Assembly: GCF_003014495.1 (NCBI RefSeq)
Contig: NZ_PYGC01000006.1
Location: 1 to 64,000, forward strand
DNA: 64,000 nt
Direction of reading: 5' to 3'
DNA from: Prolixibacter denitrificans
Lineage (GTDB): Bacteria > Bacteroidota > Bacteroidia > Bacteroidales > Prolixibacteraceae
In this document: positions 59,354 to 64,000 of the stretch, in pieces
Layout of the letters: every line of letters begins with the position of its first letter
How positions within the stretch are numbered: position 1 is the stretch's first letter
Translations under genes and position numbers: made by a program
Notes under the pieces: generated by a model
The model's database searches: none
Told to the model about the DNA's origin: nothing
What the model saw: the letters and a program-made list of their open reading frames with translations, nothing else

Positions 59354-61630
59354 TTAATCACAATTCTCCGTGCAAATGGCATCGAGAGCGGCGATGGTTG
59401 ACATGTTCACAATTTCACGAACTGAACTTTCGATGGGGATAATGTGAACCGGTTTATCGATTCCCAGCAATATCGGGCCGATAATCTCGTAACCGCCAAG
59501 TTCCTGGAGCAGTTTATACGCGATGTTTCCGGAACTAAGGCTTGGGAAAATCAGCGTATTGATATGCTTGTCTCCCCATTTGGCAAACGGAAATTTCTCC
59601 ATCCGTATCTTTTTGTTCAGGGCAAAGTTGGCTTGTATCTCGCCATCGACAATCACATCGGGATGCTGCTCATGCAACATTTCTACCGCTTTGCGGGGTG
59701 TTTCCGGGTTGCCTTTCCTGACCGAGCCAAAATTGGAATAAGAGAGCATGGCAATAACCGGTTCGATGTTGAAGCGGCGAATGGCCCTGTCTGCCAGTAA
59801 AGTGGTTGCCATCAGTGTCTCAGCATTCGGCTCGGAGTTGACCGTGGTATCCGCCAGGAAGATCGGACCTCGCTTGGTCATCACCATGTACATGCCGGCA
59901 ATATGTCTGCCCGGATTGTTGGTGCCGATAATGCGCAATGCCGGCCGGATAATTTCGGAATATTTAGTAGAGTATCCTGAAATGAATGCGTCTGCATCGC
60001 CCATTTCGACCATCATAATACCGAAATGGTCGCGGTTATACATCCGGTCATTGGCTTCCTGCAGGGTAAGTCCTTTTCGCTGTCTTTTCTCAAAAAGTAC
60101 TTTGGCGTATTCTTCCCGACGACAAGCTTCTTCTTTGCCAAAAAATTCAACAATGGTTGCACCTTCAATGTCGATGTTATTTTCATCCGCCAGTCTGATA
60201 ATTTTTTCTTTATTCCCGAGGAGAATTGGGGTGGCCAGTTCTTCGTGAAGCACATTCTGGGCAGCCTGAAGAATCTTGAGTTTACCGCCTTCAGCAAAGA
60301 CAATCCGTTTTCCCGATTTCTTCGTCCGGTCGCGAATGGTCCGGATAAGTGCGTTGTCGTGTCCCAGTCGGCGATCGAGTTCATCCCGGTAGGCATTCCA
60401 GTCCGCTATTTCATGCCGGGCAACTCCCGATTCAATAGCAGCCTGAGCAACAGCAACCGAAATGGTCGATATCAAACGGGGATCGAGTGGTTTGGGAATC
60501 AGATATTCTCTCCCGAAGCTCATGGTATTCTGATTGTAAGCTGAAGAAACAATTTCGGGAACCGGCTCTTTGGCCAACTCGGCAAGTGCTTTTACTGCAG
60601 CAATTTTCATCTCCTCGTTAATGGCTTTCGCCCGAACGTCCAACGCACCTCTAAAAATGTACGGGAATCCAAGCACGTTGTTCACCTGGTTGGGATAATC
60701 ACTTCGGCCGGTAGCAAAGATGACATCCGGGCGGGAAGCTTTTGCCTTTTCATACGAGATTTCGGGATTTGGATTGGCCAACGCGAAGACAATCGGATTG
60801 TCGCTCATTGAACGAACCATCTCTTCCGTCAACAAATCGGCGACCGATAATCCGAGGAACATATCAGCGCCACGAAGCGCTTCCTCCAGTGTATGGACAT
60901 CGCGGTCGGTGGCAAATTCCGCCTTGGTAGGCGTTAAATTCGTTCGCGAACGGTGGATGACTCCTTTCGAGTCGCACATGACGAGGTTTTCGCGCTTCAC
61001 GCCAAGTGAAAAGTAAAGCTTAGAACAGGCTACCGCCGAAGCGCCGGCACCGTTGACCACTACTTTTACCTCTTCAATCTTTTTGCCGGTTATCTCTAAT
61101 GCATTCAAGAAGGCAGCCGATGAAATGATGGCTGTACCGTGCTGATCATCGTGCATCACCGGGATGTTAAGCGTTTCTTTTAATCGCTGCTCAATTTCGA
61201 AGCATTCCGGCGCTTTGATGTCTTCGAGGTTGATACCGCCGAACGTAGGAGCAATCAGGGAGACGGTTTGAATAAATTTCTCCACGTCCTGGGTGTCCAG
61301 CTCAATATCGAATACGTCGATGTCGGCGAAGGTTTTGAAAAGCAATCCTTTTCCTTCCATGACGGGTTTGCCTGCCAAAGCGCCGATGTTTCCCAGACCT
61401 AAAACAGCTGTTCCGTTGGAAATGACTGCCACAAGATTGCCTTTGGCGGTATAATTGTATGCATCTTCCGGATTTTTCTCTATTTCCAGACAAGGAACAG
61501 CAACTCCCGGGCTGTAGGCTAATGAAAGGTCTTTCTGAGTACTATACGGTTTGGTTGGAATTACCTCAATTTTTCCTGGCCGGCCCTGTGAGTGGTACAG
61601 TAGGGCATCATCCTGAAATTTTTTTGCCAT
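59354..61630 (-). CDS. maeB: NADP-dependent malic enzyme with phosphotransacetylase-like domain
   Basis: A 758-residue MaeB-type enzyme. The malic domain has LSLAYSPGVAVPCLEI, AVISNGTAVLGLGNIG, GGINLEDIKAPECFEIE, VNGAGASAVACSKLYFSLGV and NPNPEISYEKAKA. A C-terminal phosphotransacetylase-like domain from about residue 430 follows (IVFAEGGKLKILQAAQ, KRGPIFLADTTVN, LLGIDKPVHIIPIESSVREIVN). It oxidatively decarboxylates malate to pyruvate with NADPH. The C-terminal domain is usually regulatory. It complements FBPase in carbon flux. Preceded by an AT-rich gap and closed by a terminator. Confidence 0.93.
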   Translation of the reverse strand: MAKKFQDDALLYHSQGRPGKIEVIPTKPYSTQKDLSLAYSPGVAVPCLEIEKNPEDAYNYTAKGNLVAVISNGTAVLGLGNIGALAGKPVMEGKGLLFKTFADIDVFDIELDTQDVEKFIQTVSLIAPTFGGINLEDIKAPECFEIEQRLKETLNIPVMHDDQHGTAIISSAAFLNALEITGKKIEEVKVVVNGAGASAVACSKLYFSLGVKRENLVMCDSKGVIHRSRTNLTPTKAEFATDRDVHTLEEALRGADMFLGLSVADLLTEEMVRSMSDNPIVFALANPNPEISYEKAKASRPDVIFATGRSDYPNQVNNVLGFPYIFRGALDVRAKAINEEMKIAAVKALAELAKEPVPEIVSSAYNQNTMSFGREYLIPKPLDPRLISTISVAVAQAAIESGVARHEIADWNAYRDELDRRLGHDNALIRTIRDRTKKSGKRIVFAEGGKLKILQAAQNVLHEELATPILLGNKEKIIRLADENNIDIEGATIVEFFGKEEACRREEYAKVLFEKRQRKGLTLQEANDRMYNRDHFGIMMVEMGDADAFISGYSTKYSEIIRPALRIIGTNNPGRHIAGMYMVMTKRGPIFLADTTVNSEPNAETLMATTLLADRAIRRFNIEPVIAMLSYSNFGSVRKGNPETPRKAVEMLHEQHPDVIVDGEIQANFALNKKIRMEKFPFAKWGDKHINTLIFPSLSSGNIAYKLLQELGGYEIIGPILLGIDKPVHIIPIESSVREIVNMSTIAALDAICTENCD

Positions 61631-62064
61631 GGTATCGATCGTTAAAGTTTTCTACAGCAAAATTAATACTTTCCATGTCCATATATCTATTTCTTTCGAT
61701 ATGTTGATTTTATTTTCGGAAGAGTTGACTCCTGTCGTTATTCGAGTAGTATCTATTGAGTTGATAGGTAGTAAAAAGAGACCTGTGTATGCTTCTGATT
61801 AAGACTCGAAATAAATAGGAAGAAAGGAATCGGAGAAAAAGAACCGATGTACCAAAAGCAAAGCAGCCATCCCGGGAGGGACAGCTGCCTGCTAACTACT
61901 AACTAAGCCGCATTGCATTTTACATCACAACATGATATATCTATTATACAACGTTCGGCGATTGAATAGAGGTTTGATGAAGAACAACGAAAAAGGTTTA
62001 AACGCTTTTTAGCATTTGTATAAGAAAAGCCCACTTTTTTCAGCAGGCTTTTCATTAAAGACGA
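61631..62064. other. Intergenic region with terminator
   Basis: About 430 AT-rich bases. A GCAGC...CAGCTGC hairpin-like element lies near 61,862-61,888. A terminator with AAAAGCC at 62025-62031 and GGCTTTT at 62046-62052 closes the TonB receptor gene on the minus strand. No gene is seen. Confidence 0.5.
62025..62052 (-). terminator. Terminator of the TonB-dependent receptor gene
   Basis: A 7-bp stem with a long T-rich loop, 12 bp after the stop codon. Confidence 0.6.
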
Positions 62065-64000
62065 TTATCTAAGTTTTGAATCGATGGGAATCTGGAGTTT
62101 AAAACTGAAGTTTCGTCCCATGTTGTAAACGCCTTCACGTCCGGTAGCATAGTTTATCCCGGTATACTTCAACCTGCTTAAGTGACTTTGGTAAGCTACG
62201 TCCGCCAGGTTGTCGGCCTGCAGCCAAAGAGAGAACCGTTTTTTGTTGTTCCAGTAAATGTCTGTTCCGATGCCGGCGTGCAACAACGTATAAGCCGGAG
62301 TCCTGGTCTCGGTTCCAAATGCTGAGTAGAATTTATTTTGAGTGAAATCATGTTCAAGCCCAAACTCGATGTAACCGTTGCGCAGTGTTTTCCCTTTCGG
62401 GAAGATATCGGCCCGGAGCGTCGATTGAAAACGAGGCGCCGGAATCAAAGGCAGATTCTTCATCGAATCGGGTTGGTTGAGCTGCACACCGCGCACATAC
62501 GAAAAGCTGTTTTCAAAATGCAGCCAGTCGAGCGGGTGCGGGTGAATATCAACATGCACTTCACCACCGTACAGATGCGCGTCACCCGAAACATACTTGA
62601 ACGCCGGAACTCCATCCATGATGGAATCCTGCGATGCAAAGCCGTTCAACTTCCGTGAAAAGATGAAGTTGTGAATCCGGTTACTGAAAAGGTCGAGCTC
62701 AGCAGAAACGTGTTCGGTATTCAATCCGGTTGCGAGATCGAATTGCCAGCTGTTTTCCGGTTTCAGGTCGGGGTTCCCGATTTCATATTTCTGCGTTCCT
62801 TCATGAACGCCGTTTGATCCGAGCTCGGCAATATTCGGTGCGCGGAATCCGCGGGAGATATTCAACTTTCCGTAAAAGCTTTCCGAAAACTGATAAGTGG
62901 CTCCCAGACTTCCTGAAACGCCGCTAAAATCGGAATGGAACGAAGGAAAGCGTTCGGTGGCTCCCGGCGCAGTAGACGAAACCGCTTCCTCAGCATTGTT
63001 GAGGTAGAGCGATTCTCCATGCTCCGAACGACGGTCGAAACGCAGACCGCCGCTCAAATCGAGGTGGTCGATATTCTTTCTGGCCATCACAAAAACACCG
63101 GCGTCGAACAGGTGGTAATCAGGAACCAGGTATTCCGTTCCCTTATTCATCGAATGCTGAAACATACCGTTGACACCGAATGAAATATTCATCGAGTTGG
63201 ATTCGGGTAGCAGGTAACGCACGTCGTAGTTCAGAGTATTTAGTTTGAGATACAAACCGTATTGTTCCGGATTGGCAATATCGCTGTACTCCTGGCGGTT
63301 GTTTTGCTGAAATCCGAAAATGGTTTTCAGGTTTCCTTTTCCGGTAACGAAATTGTTTTTCAAAATAGCTTTGTAGTGGTGGATTTGCTGGTACGGCATT
63401 CCTTGTTTGTAGGACATGAAATCGGAGTGTGTTGCCAGTGTTTCATCCGGCTGACCGTTCACCATCACTGGTTTTAAGAATTTCCCGGTCAGGCTGTCAC
63501 GTTCGCCTTCTACAATGCCGGGAACCATATGATAGTAACTCAGAATCAGGTGTGAATACCCCCACGATTTATTGAGACCAATCACGCCATTCAGGGCATC
63601 TTCTTTGAACCGGGAATCGTACACATAACCGTCGTACTTGTTTTTGTAATCGTGGGCTCGTTTGTTACTGTAACGCAGATTCCAAAGAAGCCCGTTTTGG
63701 TTGGCACCAAGATGCAGCGAATACCCCAGCAAACCGTTGTTGGTTTGGTAGTTGGTCAGCACGCCGCCCTGCAGATGATCTTCCGGTATTTGAGGCTCTG
63801 ATATAAGGTTGATAACGCCGGCCATGGCATCGGAACCATAGGCCAAGCTAGCCGGACCTTTCAGGATTTCGGCCCGTTTGACATCATACTGGTCGATTTC
63901 GATTCCGTGCTCGCCGCCCCACTGCTGGCCTTCCTGGCGAATACCGTCATTCACTACAACAACGCGGTTGAAACCCAGCCCGCGAATGACCGGCTTGGAA
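62065..64000 (-). CDS. TonB-dependent receptor (5' end outside window)
   Basis: At least 645 residues of an outer-membrane receptor that continues beyond the right edge. The visible part begins inside the plug (KPVIRGLGFNRVVVVNDGIR, EIDQYDVKRAEILKGPASLAYGSDAMAGVINLI), followed by a beta-barrel with many aromatic strands and a C-terminal FKLQIPIDSKLR end. The TonB box and signal are outside. The short plug loop (QQWGGEHGIEIDQ) resembles metal-chelate or ion receptors. No substrate gene is visible. Confidence 0.9.
   Translation of the reverse strand, partial: SKPVIRGLGFNRVVVVNDGIRQEGQQWGGEHGIEIDQYDVKRAEILKGPASLAYGSDAMAGVINLISEPQIPEDHLQGGVLTNYQTNNGLLGYSLHLGANQNGLLWNLRYSNKRAHDYKNKYDGYVYDSRFKEDALNGVIGLNKSWGYSHLILSYYHMVPGIVEGERDSLTGKFLKPVMVNGQPDETLATHSDFMSYKQGMPYQQIHHYKAILKNNFVTGKGNLKTIFGFQQNNRQEYSDIANPEQYGLYLKLNTLNYDVRYLLPESNSMNISFGVNGMFQHSMNKGTEYLVPDYHLFDAGVFVMARKNIDHLDLSGGLRFDRRSEHGESLYLNNAEEAVSSTAPGATERFPSFHSDFSGVSGSLGATYQFSESFYGKLNISRGFRAPNIAELGSNGVHEGTQKYEIGNPDLKPENSWQFDLATGLNTEHVSAELDLFSNRIHNFIFSRKLNGFASQDSIMDGVPAFKYVSGDAHLYGGEVHVDIHPHPLDWLHFENSFSYVRGVQLNQPDSMKNLPLIPAPRFQSTLRADIFPKGKTLRNGYIEFGLEHDFTQNKFYSAFGTETRTPAYTLLHAGIGTDIYWNNKKRFSLWLQADNLADVAYQSHLSRLKYTGINYATGREGVYNMGRNFSFKLQIPIDSKLR

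Overview
The window looks like chromosome from a free-living or environmental member of the phylum Bacteroidota. The marker genes agree: a SusC/SusD pair, the Bacteroidota-type RNA polymerase omega subunit, a bamD-rpoZ-coaBC-DUF4835-recN block, a serine-palmitoyltransferase-like enzyme, and promoters of the TTTG / TAnnTTTG type. The order may be Marinilabiliales/Bacteroidales (Prolixibacteraceae-like), but that is an impression from the proteins and was not tested.

Layout. 1-2.1 kb: the N-terminal end of a Bacteroidota tyrosine recombinase, start-less remnants, an 11-unit 21-bp tandem repeat and an unknown acidic protein. 2.1-3.6 kb: a repeat island with REP-like hairpins and five copies of a ~145-bp element with TACTCACCC/GGGTGAGTA ends, packed around a DUF559 nuclease-like gene. 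3.6-12.8 kb: a copper-handling locus. It holds DUF4396, a MITE-like element, a methionine-rich exported protein, a methyltransferase, a Tat-exported multicopper oxidase, a SHOCT protein, a CopA-like oxidase fused to a CopB-like barrel, and a CusRS-like two-component system. 12.9-19.2 kb: an orphan response regulator without its phospho-acceptor, then SusC/SusD; matching 11-bp direct-repeat operators lie before both. 19.2-22.6 kb: DUF998 protein and a GH3 glucosidase. 23.1 kb: tRNA-Pro(GGG).

23.4-49 kb is mostly housekeeping: trxB, alpha-oxoamine synthase, bamD, rpoZ, coaBC (split by a frameshift at an A11 run), DUF4835, recN, fabI, cysH divergent from cysDN, a FadL-type porin with a Tyr/Gly/Ser-rich lipoprotein, proS, pepT, a YhdH-type reductase, tilS, a ferredoxin/thioredoxin/DUF6132 trio, an MFS carrier and an M1 peptidase. 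49-58 kb mixes an IS200-like transposase (next to a sixth, decayed copy of the 2-3.6 kb repeat), an Rrf2 regulator, two AT-rich clusters of small envelope proteins, a CE2-like esterase, a REP-like array and class III FBPase. 58-64 kb: DUF4199, a flavodoxin-domain protein, malic enzyme (MaeB) and a truncated TonB-dependent receptor.

How they work together. The copper genes suggest sensing by the kinase/regulator pair, oxidation of Cu(I) by two oxidases, and methionine-rich buffering. The cys genes form a sulfate-to-sulfite route that goes through APS without APS kinase. The most unusual items are the DUF559/repeat unit, the coaBC A11 frameshift, the degenerate receiver with shared operators, and the tandem paralogues at 56-58 kb.
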